From positions 186,001 to 250,000 of the forward strand of contig NZ_PEIG01000006.1 in NCBI RefSeq assembly GCF_002749975.1: a stretch of 64,000 nt of DNA. The letters run 5' to 3'. Source of the DNA: Gloeocapsopsis sp. IPPAS B-1203. Lineage in GTDB: Bacteria; Cyanobacteriota; Cyanobacteriia; Cyanobacteriales; Chroococcidiopsidaceae. Below, piece by piece: positions 27,696-36,921 of this stretch; position 1 is the first letter of the stretch, and every line of letters begins with the position of its first letter. Made by a program: the position numbers and the translations under genes. The notes below the pieces were generated by a model, which had not been told where the DNA came from, did not search any database, and worked only from the letters and a program-made list of their open reading frames with translations.

Positions 27696-28214
27696 ATGGA
27701 TGAAATTGATATAAAAATTCGCTTGGCAACAATTGAAGATCTAGAGTTAATTCTTGGGTTTATTTCACAAAAAGCAAAATTTGACAGGTATCCCCATTCT
27801 CTAGAAATCACGATTGATAAGTTAAGGCAAACTTTATTCGCTCAACCTCCACTTGCACAAGTGTTGTTAGCCCAAGTCGATGATGTTGCAGTTGGATTTG
27901 CGCTATTTTCCTATGCTTACTCCAGTTTTTTAGCACAGCTGACGCTTTGGGTAGGCGATTTGTATGTACAGCCACTGATGCGCGGTAAGGGAATTGGTAC
28001 AGCGTTGTTGCAACGTTTGGCGCAAATCGCACAAGAGGCAAATTGTGGCAGGTTAGAATGGACTGTTGCGGATGGCAATACCCGTGCGATCGCTTTTTAT
28101 CAAAAACACGGTACGCAAGTTTTAAATGTCCGGCTGTGTCGAATCGAGCGATCTACAATTTTGCAACTAGCAGGTAAACGGACAGACAAAAGATTTACTG
28201 CTTTTTACAAGTAA
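27696..28214 (+). CDS. GNAT family N-acetyltransferase
   Basis: This is a 172-residue acetyl-CoA-dependent transferase. The acetyl-CoA-binding motif A is clear: LYVQPLMRGKGIGTALLQRL, with the R/Q-x-x-G-x-G/A loop. Motif B follows with RLEWTVADGNTRAIAFYQKHG. The sequence resembles diamine (spermidine/spermine) N-acetyltransferase-like GNATs, whose substrates are amines, but the specificity is not certain. It is transcribed away from the LysR gene 124 bp upstream, which may regulate it. Confidence 0.85.
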   Translation: MDEIDIKIRLATIEDLELILGFISQKAKFDRYPHSLEITIDKLRQTLFAQPPLAQVLLAQVDDVAVGFALFSYAYSSFLAQLTLWVGDLYVQPLMRGKGIGTALLQRLAQIAQEANCGRLEWTVADGNTRAIAFYQKHGTQVLNVRLCRIERSTILQLAGKRTDKRFTAFYK

Positions 28215-28353
28215 TATCAAATCCAGTTGATTAGTGATGATAAAAATGGTGAGTAAAGTGACTAATGACTAGTAACTAACCACTAATAACAGCGTAACAA
28301 TACCGATATTCTGGTTATCTAAGCGGAGATGATATAAATAAGTAACATAAAAT

Positions 28354-28770
28354 ATGCACAAAGTAAAAATTAGCTATAAGGAAAATCATGATATTGATTG
28401 CCTCAGCATTCTTAATTTATATCAAGCGAATCACTGGTCTTCAGCTAACAAACCTGAGCAACTCTACAACGCATTAATGCACTCCCAACTGCTAATTTCT
28501 GCGTGGGATAAAAGTAAGCTAGTAGGTTTAGGCAATGCTATCTCTGATAACTTTTTAGTCGTTTACTATCCTCACTTACTTGTGTTGCCAGAGTACCAGA
28601 AACAAGGTATAGGCAGACAAATTATGAAGATTTTAACGTCTCGTTATCAAGGTTTTCATCAACATATTCTCCTTGCAGACCAACAGGCAATTGAATTCTA
28701 TAAAAAGTGTGGCTTTAAGCGCGCCGGAAAAACTGAGCCGATGTGGATATATGCTGAACAAGAGGATTAG
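28354..28770 (+). CDS. GNAT family N-acetyltransferase (small)
   Basis: This is a 138-residue GNAT protein. The acetyl-CoA-binding loop is LLVLPEYQKQGIGRQIMKIL, followed by the motif-B region LLADQQAIEFYKKCGFKRAG. Its N-terminal half contains WDKSKLVGLGNAISDNF, the central beta strands. It lies 139 bp downstream of the other GNAT gene on the same strand but is not closely similar to it. The substrate is unknown. It converges with the hfq gene, whose stop codon is 24 bp beyond its own. Confidence 0.82.
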   Translation: MHKVKISYKENHDIDCLSILNLYQANHWSSANKPEQLYNALMHSQLLISAWDKSKLVGLGNAISDNFLVVYYPHLLVLPEYQKQGIGRQIMKILTSRYQGFHQHILLADQQAIEFYKKCGFKRAGKTEPMWIYAEQED

Positions 28771-28794
28771 TTTCCTTTAAACCACTACTATCAA

Positions 28795-29010
28795 CTAGTT
28801 TATTGGTTTGAGATAGGCGATCGCACCTCTCCAAACGAGGATAGTTTGATTATTTGCATCAACAAGACTTAAACAGTTTTGATCTTGCCAGCTAATTTTA
28901 CCAATGACTAGATCGCCAGTGACAAGTTTCAACTCGACGCGGTTTGCTTGTTTAATTAATGTTTGAACTTGACGAATGCTAGGTAATGCTGGATCGAATT
29001 CGCTAGGCAT
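28795..29010 (-). CDS. hfq: Hfq, cyanobacterial-type RNA-associated Sm-like protein
   Basis: This 71-residue Sm-fold protein has a helix (LPSIRQVQTLIKQANRVE), an Sm1 motif (VELKLVTGDLVIGKISWQDQ) and an Sm2-like strand (TILVWRGAIAYLKPI). It lacks the YKHA motif of enterobacterial Hfq, as is known for cyanobacterial Hfq. In Synechocystis Hfq binds the pilus motor PilB1 and is required for motility rather than acting as a general sRNA chaperone. The length and the N-terminal extension MPSEFDPALPS match cyanobacterial orthologs. It is divergent from dapF, with a block of heptamer repeats between them. Confidence 0.88.
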   Translation of the reverse strand: MPSEFDPALPSIRQVQTLIKQANRVELKLVTGDLVIGKISWQDQNCLSLVDANNQTILVWRGAIAYLKPIN

Positions 29011-29033
29011 AAATTTGGTTTTCTCGTTGGGAA

Positions 29034-29119
29034 AGGGGTAATGGGTAATGGGTAATGGGTAATGGGTAATGGAAAAAAGATATTTAGCAGTTACCAGTTA
29101 CCAATGACCAGTTACCAAT
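29034..29119. repeat. TAATGGG/TTACCA heptamer repeat block
   Basis: Five tandem copies of GGGTAAT-type heptamers (29034-29070) are followed by inverted TTACCAGTTACCAATGACCA copies. This is the short tandemly repeated repetitive (STRR) type known from cyanobacteria. Related blocks lie at about 26648, 27572, 36490, 46435, 50470 and 63918. Confidence 0.75.
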
Positions 29120-29160
29120 CTTTAGGTTACATTTATTTTCACTTACTGACATAAAATCCT

Positions 29161-30006
29161 ATGACGATTGAATTTGCTAAATATCACGGACTTGGAAACG
29201 ATTTTATTTTGATTGACAATCGTTTGTCATCACAGCCTGTTGTTACACCTGAACAAGCAATTAAGTTATGCGATCGACACTTTGGAATTGGTGCAGATGG
29301 CGTCATTTTTGCACTACCAGGACAGAATGGTACTGACTACACAATGCGGATTTTTAATTCTGATGGTTCAGAACCAGAAATGTGTGGTAATGGCATTCGT
29401 TGTTTAGCGGCGTTTGTCGCAGAAATAGACGGGGATCAGCAAGAAAATAGCCAAAAACGCATTCATACGCTGGCTGGCACTATTACACCGCAAATTATGC
29501 CTGATGGTCAAGTCAAAGTTGATATGGGCGTCCCTCGGTTACTTGCAAGTGAAATTCCGACGACTTTGTGTTCAGAAGGCGTGAAGGTTGTTGACAAACT
29601 GCTAGAAGTTGCCGGACAAAGTTGGAATGTTACGTGTGTCAGTATGGGGAATCCGCACTGTATTACGTTTGTGGAAGATGTCGCAGCAATTCCATTAGAA
29701 AACATTGGTCCGCAATTTGAGCATCACGCTGTCTTTCCGCAACGGACAAATACAGAATTTATTGAAGTGGTGCGCCGCGACTACTTGAAGATGCGTGTCT
29801 GGGAACGCGGCGCAGGGGCTACTTTGGCGTGTGGTACAGGTGCTTGTGCGGCTTTAGTTGCCGGTGTATTGACAGGAAGATGCGATCGCATTGCGACAGT
29901 CGAACTTCCAGGGGGTTGCTTGCAAATCGAATGGTCCGAAATCGATCAGCGGCTATTGATGACAGGACCTGCTGAAAGAGTATTTACAGGTGTTGTAGAA
30001 ATTTAA
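29161..30006 (+). CDS. dapF: Diaminopimelate epimerase
   Basis: This enzyme converts LL- to meso-diaminopimelate for lysine and peptidoglycan synthesis. Both catalytic cysteines are visible in their motifs, EMCGNGIRC in the N-terminal half and [10 protein letters not shown] in the C-terminal half. The opening [15 protein letters not shown] and [10 protein letters not shown] are typical. The length of 281 residues is normal and no defects are seen. It is a soluble homodimeric two-domain enzyme. The ATG at 29161 follows directly after an AT-rich stretch, and the STRR block separates it from hfq. No other lysine pathway gene is next to it. Confidence 0.96.
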   Translation: MTIEFAKYHGLGNDFILIDNRLSSQPVVTPEQAIKLCDRHFGIGADGVIFALPGQNGTDYTMRIFNSDGSEPEMCGNGIRCLAAFVAEIDGDQQENSQKRIHTLAGTITPQIMPDGQVKVDMGVPRLLASEIPTTLCSEGVKVVDKLLEVAGQSWNVTCVSMGNPHCITFVEDVAAIPLENIGPQFEHHAVFPQRTNTEFIEVVRRDYLKMRVWERGAGATLACGTGACAALVAGVLTGRCDRIATVELPGGCLQIEWSEIDQRLLMTGPAERVFTGVVEI

Positions 30007-30087
30007 GCATAGAGGTTCTAAACAAGATACAACACAAACCGCTGTCCCAACGCACTTTATAACCCTGACCTCTGACCCCTGTTATAC

Positions 30088-31656
30088 TTAACGGACTCTA
30101 CAAGATTTACGCTCGCTTTCTAGCTGCGGTTCTTGCCAAGACAAAGCAAAATGACTGACACCTTGAAGTCGTGGTGCATAGGCGCGGAGTGCTTGCATTT
30201 GGGCTTCTAAGGATGGGCGATTGCTAATAGGTTTACCCCAAACTCCTGCGATCGCTGGAATTACCTGAGTTCCAGATGGTGCGTACTGCAAAACTCGCTG
30301 TACTAAAGCAGCAATACAACTTGTATTATTGCAAGCTGCGTAAGACATGGGATGCCATTCTAAAGTTGTTGGAAAGCGGTCCCAAGGCTGCAAACGCGAG
30401 TCATAACCTTGACGACCGACTGATTGGTTGCCATCAGGGAAAAACACTGCACCTGCTTTCATTCCTTGTCGCTGTACAGGCCAAGCTGCAATTGCTAAAA
30501 AGTCGATAATGCCTTGAATTGCATGAGCAACACTAAGTTGCCATAACTCCCACTGTAATTGGGGCTGTCTTTGTGCCGCAGTTGGTGGTTTGTTTGGTGG
30601 TTGTGGTGCTGGGGGAGGGGTGCGTCCTTGCCACAAGGGTTCGCCTTCTTGCGGATACAGCTTGTCGATGGCTTCAATATCTCCTGCAGTAATATATCCT
30701 TTACTCACAAAGCGCTGAATTAAGTTCAGTCCTTTGTAGTTTAGTGCCCGACGATTTAAAGCTTGTTGAGCAGCTTCGCTATGAATCCATAAATCTTGTA
30801 CTCTATTGACAACAGATCCAGCACCTGAGCCTCTAGGATAGCGCACATAGTCAAAGAGAACTCCATCAGGGCGACGCCGTATGACTTCTAGAATAAGCTG
30901 ATAATAATCTCTTTTGGCTTGCAAGTTATAAGGATCAATAAATACCTGACTGGCGTTATCAACCACATACAAACTTGTATCTCCTTTACTGTTACGTGCT
31001 AGCACCGATTGGCGGTCTGGGCGCTGCCCGTAGGAGTAGCCGAAATTCATCATGAACATCCAAGCGTAGACCTTCAACCCGCGATCGCGTCCCTTTTGAA
31101 TGGCTTGAGCTAGCAAATCTGTCCTTTCACTACCAGGGGTCCTAACTACAGAAGGCCAAACGGTAGGATTTGCGGCTGTGGGTAGCAAAACTTGACCGTC
31201 GTAGAATACTTCAATATACACCTGGTTATAGCCACGATTAACAACGCGATCCATGACTTTATCGAGTACTCCAGGCTGAAGATCGCAGGGATATAACCGC
31301 AACCATACTGCTTGAGTTTGAGGCCAAGTGCGGTTGCGACAATCGCGTAAAATTTGAGCGTGTTGATTTACAAGTGCTCTATAGCGGTTCTGAGCTTCTG
31401 TGTTGCCCTGCAGTGCAGATTGACGTAAGGTTTCTTTTTCTTGTGTTGCTGCTGCTGTTAGCTGGCAATACGCCGTTGTTTGTGCCTTAGCTGGAGGAGG
31501 GCTACCAAAATTAGTACTTACTAAGCTACCTGTTAACACGGTGGCAAGCAAGCGTTGCCAAGCAAAGCAAGAACGGGCAAATCTCAAACGATGGTTGGAC
31601 ATTACCGCAAACACAACATAACTACGAACAATGAATCTGGTAGCAAGGCTAATCAT
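30088..31656 (-). CDS. Secreted family-10-like glycosyl hydrolase (GHL10/DUF187 type)
   Basis: This is a 522-residue exported protein. A signal region ends near PPPAKAQ. The catalytic part starts AVWLRLYPCDLQPGVLDKVM and contains YNQVYIEVFYDGQVL, GLKVYAWMFMMNFGYSY, VFIDPYNLQAKRDYY and DGVLFDYVRYPR, the pattern of the GHL10 (DUF187) family related to TIM-barrel glycosidases. A Pro-rich insert (TPPPAPQPPNKPP) splits the barrel, and ATTLEWHPMSYAA-like strands and HFALSWQEPQ close it. The substrate is probably a cell-wall or extracellular polysaccharide, not known. It converges with dapF. The alternative ATG at residue 19 would shorten the signal peptide. Confidence 0.8.
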   Translation of the reverse strand: MISLATRFIVRSYVVFAVMSNHRLRFARSCFAWQRLLATVLTGSLVSTNFGSPPPAKAQTTAYCQLTAAATQEKETLRQSALQGNTEAQNRYRALVNQHAQILRDCRNRTWPQTQAVWLRLYPCDLQPGVLDKVMDRVVNRGYNQVYIEVFYDGQVLLPTAANPTVWPSVVRTPGSERTDLLAQAIQKGRDRGLKVYAWMFMMNFGYSYGQRPDRQSVLARNSKGDTSLYVVDNASQVFIDPYNLQAKRDYYQLILEVIRRRPDGVLFDYVRYPRGSGAGSVVNRVQDLWIHSEAAQQALNRRALNYKGLNLIQRFVSKGYITAGDIEAIDKLYPQEGEPLWQGRTPPPAPQPPNKPPTAAQRQPQLQWELWQLSVAHAIQGIIDFLAIAAWPVQRQGMKAGAVFFPDGNQSVGRQGYDSRLQPWDRFPTTLEWHPMSYAACNNTSCIAALVQRVLQYAPSGTQVIPAIAGVWGKPISNRPSLEAQMQALRAYAPRLQGVSHFALSWQEPQLESERKSCRVR

Positions 31657-31765
31657 TAACTTATAAGTGACAGCCTCAACTAGCGTTGTTCAAAAAAACA
31701 GCGCTTTAGCTTTATGTAACAGTTGCACTAGAACAACGTACCAGGACACACTAATAATTCACTAG

Positions 31766-31820
31766 TGAGAACTTTGGGTTACATAAGTCTTGACTAGTGT
31801 TAGGACTACAAAAGTTCTCA
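31766..31820. other. Long perfect inverted repeat in the 31657-32121 gap
   Basis: TGAGAACTTT (31766-31775) and AAAGTTCTCA (31811-31820) are perfect inverted copies separated by 35 bp. ACTAGTG occurs just before the left arm and again near the right arm. It lies about 110 bp upstream of the glycosyl-hydrolase start on the minus strand. It could be a regulator-binding pair or an RNA stem. The rest of the 465-bp gap holds no convincing gene. Confidence 0.45.
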
Positions 31821-32121
31821 TTCGGTTTCCTTAACGCTCTAATTTCTTAAGTGTGGCAAATGAAGAAACCGCTTCAAATATTAAATCAACTGCTCAAATC
31901 ATTACACCTAATAGTTTTTGTACATTGCGATCGCATGATGTCCAGCCAGATTGCCTGACTATCTGTAAGTTGCTAGTTGTATTAGTACACAACATTAACC
32001 GTAAATATCTCCTGTCTAAAAGCGTTAGGAGAGTAAAATCTCAAACTAACCTTATGTGTTAGTTAGCCACTCACTACTCTCCCACTAGCTACTATAGAAG
32101 GAGATATCGCTAACTACGAGT

Positions 32122-32532
32122 TTAGCTGTTTCGGTTCAGCGCCATTTCTACTTGTTTGAATTCTTGCTCTAACCGTTTTTTGAGCTTTGCTGGTACTGGG
32201 CGATTGGGATAAGAGCTATAGTGTCCTGCCAAGGAGTTTAATGCGGTTCGCATTGTGGTGAAGGAACTTAAACTAGCAACAGCACCATCACGTTGGTAAC
32301 GGGCAGCAAATTCATTAATTTTTTGACGTGCTTCTGTTTGCGCCTCAGCTTTTTCAGGAGCATCATCTGGTAAATCGAGGGCGTTTCTCAATGTGTTTAC
32401 CACAGATAGTGTATCTTGGCGATAATCTCCACTCAGACCATCTGAGAAAGCAGTGCTAGAACAGCCCATCAAGCCAATGACAACAACCAACGCGAGGGCG
32501 AGTAGACGTGACCAATAGCGCTTCATAAGCAT
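32122..32532 (-). CDS. psb27: Photosystem II assembly lipoprotein Psb27
   Basis: Psb27 is a lumenal lipoprotein that binds CP43 in photosystem II intermediates before the oxygen-evolving cluster is assembled, and during repair. Here a signal peptide ends in the lipobox VIGLMGCSS. The mature helical bundle shows GDYRQDTLSVVNTLRNAL, INEFAARYQRDG and FTTMRTALNSLAGHY, all typical of the family. The length of about 135 residues is normal. The start may be the ATG at 32532 or the ATG two codons later. It stands alone. Its presence marks the organism as a cyanobacterium. Confidence 0.95.
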   Translation of the reverse strand: MLMKRYWSRLLALALVVVIGLMGCSSTAFSDGLSGDYRQDTLSVVNTLRNALDLPDDAPEKAEAQTEARQKINEFAARYQRDGAVASLSSFTTMRTALNSLAGHYSSYPNRPVPAKLKKRLEQEFKQVEMALNRNS

Positions 32533-32617
32533 TTAAGTGAGAAAAGACAGAAATTAACGTCCATCCTATCTCGGATTGGTACTGCGGGGATCATGTAATT
32601 TGGGTAGTAGAGTAGTA

Positions 32618-32722
32618 GGGAGACTAAGAGAGTTATGAATGTTGAATGTTGAGTGTTGAGTTAAGAATGCCATCAAAGTCTTCTCATAACTCATAATTCA
32701 AAACTCAAAACTCAAAACTCTA
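32618..32722. repeat. ~100-bp dispersed repeat, copy 1
   Basis: The sequence from GAGACTAAGAGAGTTATGAA through repeated TGTTGAGTG units to CTCATAACTCATAATTCAAA recurs near 42340-42430 and, shortened, at 35715-35770. GAGTTATGA and TCATAACTC form inverted ends. A similar string of AATTTTGAGTTTTGAG occurs after the TetR gene at 62409. These are non-coding. Confidence 0.6.
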
Positions 32723-32745
32723 TTACCTACACTCCCACACTCCTA

Positions 32746-33906
32746 CTAGCCACTAACCACTTCCTCTTCTTTAGTCAGCAGGCAATATAAAGTATCGCGT
32801 TGTGCATGGGGTCTTTTGATGGAACTAATTGCGGTATGTAGAGTTTCTACTTCCATACACGTACCACCGATCGCACCTGCCATTGTGGTAATGTGTTCTT
32901 CCATTAAAGTACCGCCAATATCGTTGCAACCCCACTTTAAAGCTTTTATTGCTCCTGTTAGCCCTAGTTTGACCCAGCTTGGTTGATGGTTAGATATTGC
33001 CTGTCCTAAAAAGATCCTTGCTACTGCTGTCAGTAATAGTGCATCAGCAAGTACTGGTTGATCTCTGCCAACTCTACGGCGTAGAGGTTTGGGGGCTTCT
33101 TGACCGACAAATGGTAGCAAAATGAATTCAGTTATGGTGGCAGAGTAATTTCTATCGTATGCGGTTTGTTGTAGCGATCGCAATTGTTGCAGGTGATGAA
33201 TCTGCTGTTGTGGTGTTTCAATGTGTCCAGAAAGCATTGTACTGGTTGTTGGTACACCTAATTGATGGGCTGTACTGACAATTTCTAGCCAAGTGGCTGT
33301 GTTAATTTTTTCAGGACACAAAATCCGCCTGACTCGATCGTCTAAGATTTCAGCAGCGGTTCCTGGCATTGAACCGACTCCAGCATCGCGTAAAGCAACA
33401 ATGACTGAGGCATAGCTAATATCATCTTCTCGCGCAATAAATTCTACTTCTTGGGGAGAAAATGCGTGTAAGTGCAATTGAGGGAACTGTGCTTTGATGA
33501 TTTTTACTACTTCCAGGTAATATGGCAGAGAGCGCCCGCTAATTTTCGCTTGCGGGTTTAATCCTCCTTGCATACAAATTTCTGTTGCACCGCGCTGTAC
33601 CGCATCACTCGTTTTTTCAAGAATTTGTGCCCAGTTTAGCCAGTAGGCTTCTTCTTCTCCAGCATCGCGCCGAAATGCACAGAAACTACAGTGCTGCTCG
33701 CAAATATTAGTAAAATTAATATTACGATTGATGACATATGTTACAGTGTCACCTGCTTGCAAGCGGCGGAGTTGATCTGCTGTATCCTGAATTGCTGCGA
33801 TCGCTTCGATATCGGTCTGCTGTAACAATATTACTCCCTCTTGGGAGGATAGCTCGTATCCGGTTAAGGCACGCTCAAGAATCTTTTCAACAGCTTTAGT
33901 AGTCAC
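32746..33906 (-). CDS. cofH: FO synthase subunit CofH (radical SAM)
   Basis: CofH joins tyrosine to the 5-amino-6-ribitylaminouracil precursor. With CofG it forms 7,8-didemethyl-8-hydroxy-5-deazariboflavin, the chromophore of cyanobacterial photolyases and the head of F420. The radical-SAM Cys triad is in [15 protein letters not shown]. Further family motifs are [28 protein letters not shown] and [13 protein letters not shown] choose the GTG at 33906, which gives 386 residues as in homologs. A longer frame back to an ATG at 33993 adds 29 residues without similarity. CofG is not in the window. The GT39-like gene is divergent. Confidence 0.92.
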   Translation of the reverse strand: MTTKAVEKILERALTGYELSSQEGVILLQQTDIEAIAAIQDTADQLRRLQAGDTVTYVINRNINFTNICEQHCSFCAFRRDAGEEEAYWLNWAQILEKTSDAVQRGATEICMQGGLNPQAKISGRSLPYYLEVVKIIKAQFPQLHLHAFSPQEVEFIAREDDISYASVIVALRDAGVGSMPGTAAEILDDRVRRILCPEKINTATWLEIVSTAHQLGVPTTSTMLSGHIETPQQQIHHLQQLRSLQQTAYDRNYSATITEFILLPFVGQEAPKPLRRRVGRDQPVLADALLLTAVARIFLGQAISNHQPSWVKLGLTGAIKALKWGCNDIGGTLMEEHITTMAGAIGGTCMEVETLHTAISSIKRPHAQRDTLYCLLTKEEEVVSG

Positions 33907-34017
33907 AGAGCATTGGATAATTAAGTGCACTTTCTCAATTGTGTCAGTAAATGAAGCAAGACAGGACAGGATGCCTACCCCGCATTTATACATACAGATA
34001 GTGAAAATCTATGAGTT

Positions 34018-35688
34018 ATGAATTTAAAACTCAATCCAAAGACTAAATATCAAGATATATTACTGCTGTTGGTATGGACTGCGATCGCTGTTGGTTTGCG
34101 GTTAACGCTACTAGCAAGTAAACCACCTTGGACAGATGAATTCTCAACGTTAGTCTTTAGCTTGGGCAATAGTTTTCTTGGCGTTCCTTTAAATCAGGCG
34201 ATCGCGCTTGATACACTACTGCAACCGTTGCAACATAATCCAGAGCGTGGAGTTATACAAGTCGTCCACAACTTGGTGACAGAAAGCAATCATCCACCAC
34301 TGTACTTTGCAGTAGCTCATTTATGGATGAATTTTTGGTCGCCACAGTCAACTGACTTAGTCTCGGTATGGACAGCGCGATCGCTTCCGGCTTTACTCGG
34401 TGCAGCATCGGTTCCTGCAATTTATGGGTTGGGTTGGCTGACTTTTCGTTCTCGTTTAATCGGTCATTTATCAGCAGCAATGATGGCGGTTTCGCCCTAT
34501 GGAATATTTTTAGCGCAAGAAGCCCGACATTACACGCTGGCAATTCTATGGGTCATTGCTTCCTTTGGTTGTTTGGTTGTTGCAATTCGACGTCTTGAGT
34601 ACCGTAAACCAATTCCGAGTTGGTTAGTCGTTGTTTGGATTGCTGCAAATTTTTTAGGGATCGCAACGCACTATTTTTTTGTGTTGACTCTTGGTGCTGA
34701 AGCTGCTGTTCTATGTGTGTTGTGGTTACGTCATTATACATCTCGCACTGAATACCCTAGGTCTGGTTCTTGGTGGCAAATTTTGATGGTTGCAGTAGGA
34801 ACATTTCTCGGTGGCTTAGTGTGGCTACCTGTGTTTTTCCAAAACAATTATGGCAGCGATCTCACCGATTGGATTCAAAACGGCACGAAAGGATTATTAG
34901 CATTACTTAACCCAATTTTTCAAGCTCTGGCTGCTTGGCTGACAATGATATCTTTACTACCAGTAGAAGCTCCACAACTACCGATTGTGATTGCTTCTGG
35001 TTTTGTCATGCTGATTTTCTTTTTGTGGGCACTGCCTCAGTTGTATCGTGGGATCAAAGTAAAGCTCACGCAACCTAAAACACGCTTAATGACTTGGGTT
35101 TTTGTGGGGATTGCGTGTAGTGCGATCGCATTGTTCTTTTTCTTTACTTATGTTTTTGGTATTGATCTCACTCGTGGCGCGCGCTATAATTTTGTCTATT
35201 TTCCTGCAGTTATAATTTTAGTGGGAGCAAGTCTTGCAGTTTGTTGGCAGACTCCTCATCAACAAGGAAAACGTGCTGTTGCCTTAATTTGGCTAATGGG
35301 ATTACTCAGCGCGATCACAGTAGTTTGTAATTTAGGTTATCAAAAATACTACCGCCCTGACTTGATGGTAGAAATTATTCAAAACAATACATTGCACTCA
35401 CCAATGTTGATTGCTACAACTCATAAAACTCATGTGCAAATTGGCGAAATGATGGGTATAGGTAGAGAATTTAAACTTGCTGGAGTTAATACGCCGCGAT
35501 TCTTGTTAGCGCGTGAAACAAATGAAGCCACTGCGACTTTACAACAAACTTTAAATAATTTTCCCCGACCGCTAGACTTGTGGTTGATCAATTTTCATGC
35601 GCCAGTGCAAGTAGATAGCTGTATTGCTGAACCTCAAGCTTTGCCATACGTTAATGGTTACAACTACCAGCTATATCGCTGTAATTGA
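34018..35688 (+). CDS. Membrane glycosyltransferase, GT39/ArnT-like (GT-C fold)
   Basis: This is a polytopic inner-membrane protein of 556 residues with about ten membrane helices in the first 450 residues and a C-terminal soluble tail. The first extracytoplasmic loop has the acidic motif PPWTDEFSTLV (Asp40-Glu41), and the next has NHPPLYFAVAHLWM, both hallmarks of GT-C transferases of the PMT/ArnT/GT39 group that use polyprenyl-phosphate sugars. It should transfer a sugar to protein, lipid or polysaccharide on the outer side of the membrane. The acceptor is unknown. It is divergent from cofH, with only 111 bp between the two starts. Confidence 0.82.
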   Translation: MNLKLNPKTKYQDILLLLVWTAIAVGLRLTLLASKPPWTDEFSTLVFSLGNSFLGVPLNQAIALDTLLQPLQHNPERGVIQVVHNLVTESNHPPLYFAVAHLWMNFWSPQSTDLVSVWTARSLPALLGAASVPAIYGLGWLTFRSRLIGHLSAAMMAVSPYGIFLAQEARHYTLAILWVIASFGCLVVAIRRLEYRKPIPSWLVVVWIAANFLGIATHYFFVLTLGAEAAVLCVLWLRHYTSRTEYPRSGSWWQILMVAVGTFLGGLVWLPVFFQNNYGSDLTDWIQNGTKGLLALLNPIFQALAAWLTMISLLPVEAPQLPIVIASGFVMLIFFLWALPQLYRGIKVKLTQPKTRLMTWVFVGIACSAIALFFFFTYVFGIDLTRGARYNFVYFPAVIILVGASLAVCWQTPHQQGKRAVALIWLMGLLSAITVVCNLGYQKYYRPDLMVEIIQNNTLHSPMLIATTHKTHVQIGEMMGIGREFKLAGVNTPRFLLARETNEATATLQQTLNNFPRPLDLWLINFHAPVQVDSCIAEPQALPYVNGYNYQLYRCN

Positions 35689-35714
35689 GAGGTAGTTGGG
35701 TAGGCGGGTATTTG

Positions 35715-35770
35715 GGAGACTAAGAGAGTTATGAGTCATGAAGAGTCTTTTAATTCAAAACTCTTTATTT
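35715..35770. repeat. ~100-bp dispersed repeat, shortened copy
   Basis: GAGACTAAGAGAGTTATGAG followed by AAGAGTCTTTTAATTCAAAA matches the two ends of the repeats at 32618 and 42340 and lacks their middle. It lies between two convergent genes. Confidence 0.5.
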
Positions 35771-36373
35771 CTACTTAAGTACTTCTGGAATACTCACAGA
35801 GGATAAACCGGCGATCGCGCGTAAATTTTGACAACGGATGAGTTCGATAAAAGTTAAGCTAGGACGTTTTTCAAGTTTGGCGACGGCTTCTATTGCAGTT
35901 AACAAATGTTCTGCTGCTTCAGTTTCAATGTAGCTGCGCCTTTGGGCAATTTGAATGGCGGCTTTGTCTGCTTCGATTTCTAGTTGCGTACTGCGATTGT
36001 TGCGCCAGATGCGATTAAGTGCGATCGCACTCAAACCTCCTGCAACCAAAACTCCGACAGCATCTTGCTGTACGAATTCAATTGTTGCGCCTATTAGTCC
36101 TGTAATGACAACACCTTGATAAATATCTGGCTTTAACCACTTGACTTGGAGAAGCCAAGATACAGTTCGTAACAGCAGCAGATCTCTTTGTGGCTGCGAA
36201 AGACGGCGCCATAAGTCAAAATTGATATATATCAAACGCTGCTGATTCCAAGGTAAGGGAAACGAGCTATAAATTACTGCTGCTTGCTCTGGTTTATTCA
36301 CAATTTTAGTCATCATGCGACCAGAAGCTGGCATGATTTCTACGAGGCGGCGAATTTCAATAGCTGGCTCCAT
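35771..36373 (-). CDS. DUF3318 domain-containing protein
   Basis: This is a 200-residue cyanobacterial conserved protein of unknown function. It starts MEPAIEIRRLVEIMPASGRM and continues with FPLPWNQQRLIYINFDLWRRL and LLLLRTVSWL, which I recognise as DUF3318. Two weak hydrophobic segments (about 105-135) suggest membrane association, and the sequence IEADKAAIQIAQRRSYIETEAA resembles an M48-like C-terminal helix without the zinc motif. No HExxH is present, so peptidase activity is not supported. It converges with the GT39-like gene; the gap between them is a dispersed repeat. No function should be inferred from its neighbours. Confidence 0.8.
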   Translation of the reverse strand: MEPAIEIRRLVEIMPASGRMMTKIVNKPEQAAVIYSSFPLPWNQQRLIYINFDLWRRLSQPQRDLLLLRTVSWLLQVKWLKPDIYQGVVITGLIGATIEFVQQDAVGVLVAGGLSAIALNRIWRNNRSTQLEIEADKAAIQIAQRRSYIETEAAEHLLTAIEAVAKLEKRPSLTFIELIRCQNLRAIAGLSSVSIPEVLK

Positions 36374-36596
36374 TGACTTTAGTTCAGTAATAATACAACA
36401 AATGGGTAATAGAAAAGCACTTAGCCTTCTTCTGTTAGCATTTAACCCAAAAAAAGCTAATAGCCAATAGCTAATCGCTATTTAATGACCAATTACCAGT
36501 TACCAATTACCAACTCAAATACTTCTACTCTATATACATTATTACTCTGTGTTTAAACAGATAATAGTAAGAAGCAGTTGAAATAAGGATTCCTGC

Positions 36597-36851
36597 ATGG
36601 ATGCATTTGCTCCTGTTCCTCCCGAATGGACTAATAAGGCAATTCACGCTTATGAGTTTTGTTGTCCTACTTGTCGTGCTTCGAGTCGAGAAGCGGAAAA
36701 TGTTTGGCTTAATCGGCGATCGCCTGTGATGACAGATAATTATCGCCGCAAGTGGCAAGAATTTTATCAGTGTCGTTGCGGTTGTGTGTGGTGGGCTTGG
36801 AGTAGCGATCGCCCGCCTTCGGAGTTCTCTTCATCGGAACTGTCAACGTAA
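36597..36851 (+). CDS. Small conserved zinc-ribbon-like protein
   Basis: This 84-residue protein contains two Cys clusters, FCCPTCRASS (Cys22, 23, 26) and QCRCGCVWWAW (Cys59, 61, 63), spaced as in a treble-clef or zinc ribbon. I recall small cyanobacterial proteins of this pattern but no named family. The C-terminal tail is Ser/Pro-rich and looks disordered. ATG at 36597 lies after an AT-rich stretch. It converges with the porin gene, and the strong hairpin between them could serve both. Confidence 0.65.
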   Translation: MDAFAPVPPEWTNKAIHAYEFCCPTCRASSREAENVWLNRRSPVMTDNYRRKWQEFYQCRCGCVWWAWSSDRPPSEFSSSELST

Positions 36852-36866
36852 CCCAAAAAAATAATT

Positions 36867-36891
36867 GGGGCGATCTCATCAAGATCGCCCC
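36867..36891 (-). terminator. Strong intrinsic terminator of the porin gene
   Basis: GGGGCGATCT-catca-AGATCGCCCC is a perfect 10-bp stem with a 5-base loop. On the minus strand it is followed by AATTATTTTTTT, a classical U-tract. It lies about 30 bp after the porin stop codon. On the plus strand it closely follows the small zinc-ribbon gene but lacks a T-run in that direction. Confidence 0.88.
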
Positions 36892-36921
36892 GACTTCAGT
36901 TACTTAATACTAATCATCCTT

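Noticed and set aside
29034-29119. Tandem heptamers considered as a CRISPR array
   Set aside because: The unit is seven bases with no spacers, which is the known STRR type; no cas genes are in the window.
31853-32062. 69-codon plus-strand frame starting GTG
   Set aside because: No ribosome site, no recognisable sequence and a cysteine/threonine-rich random look; treated as non-coding gap.
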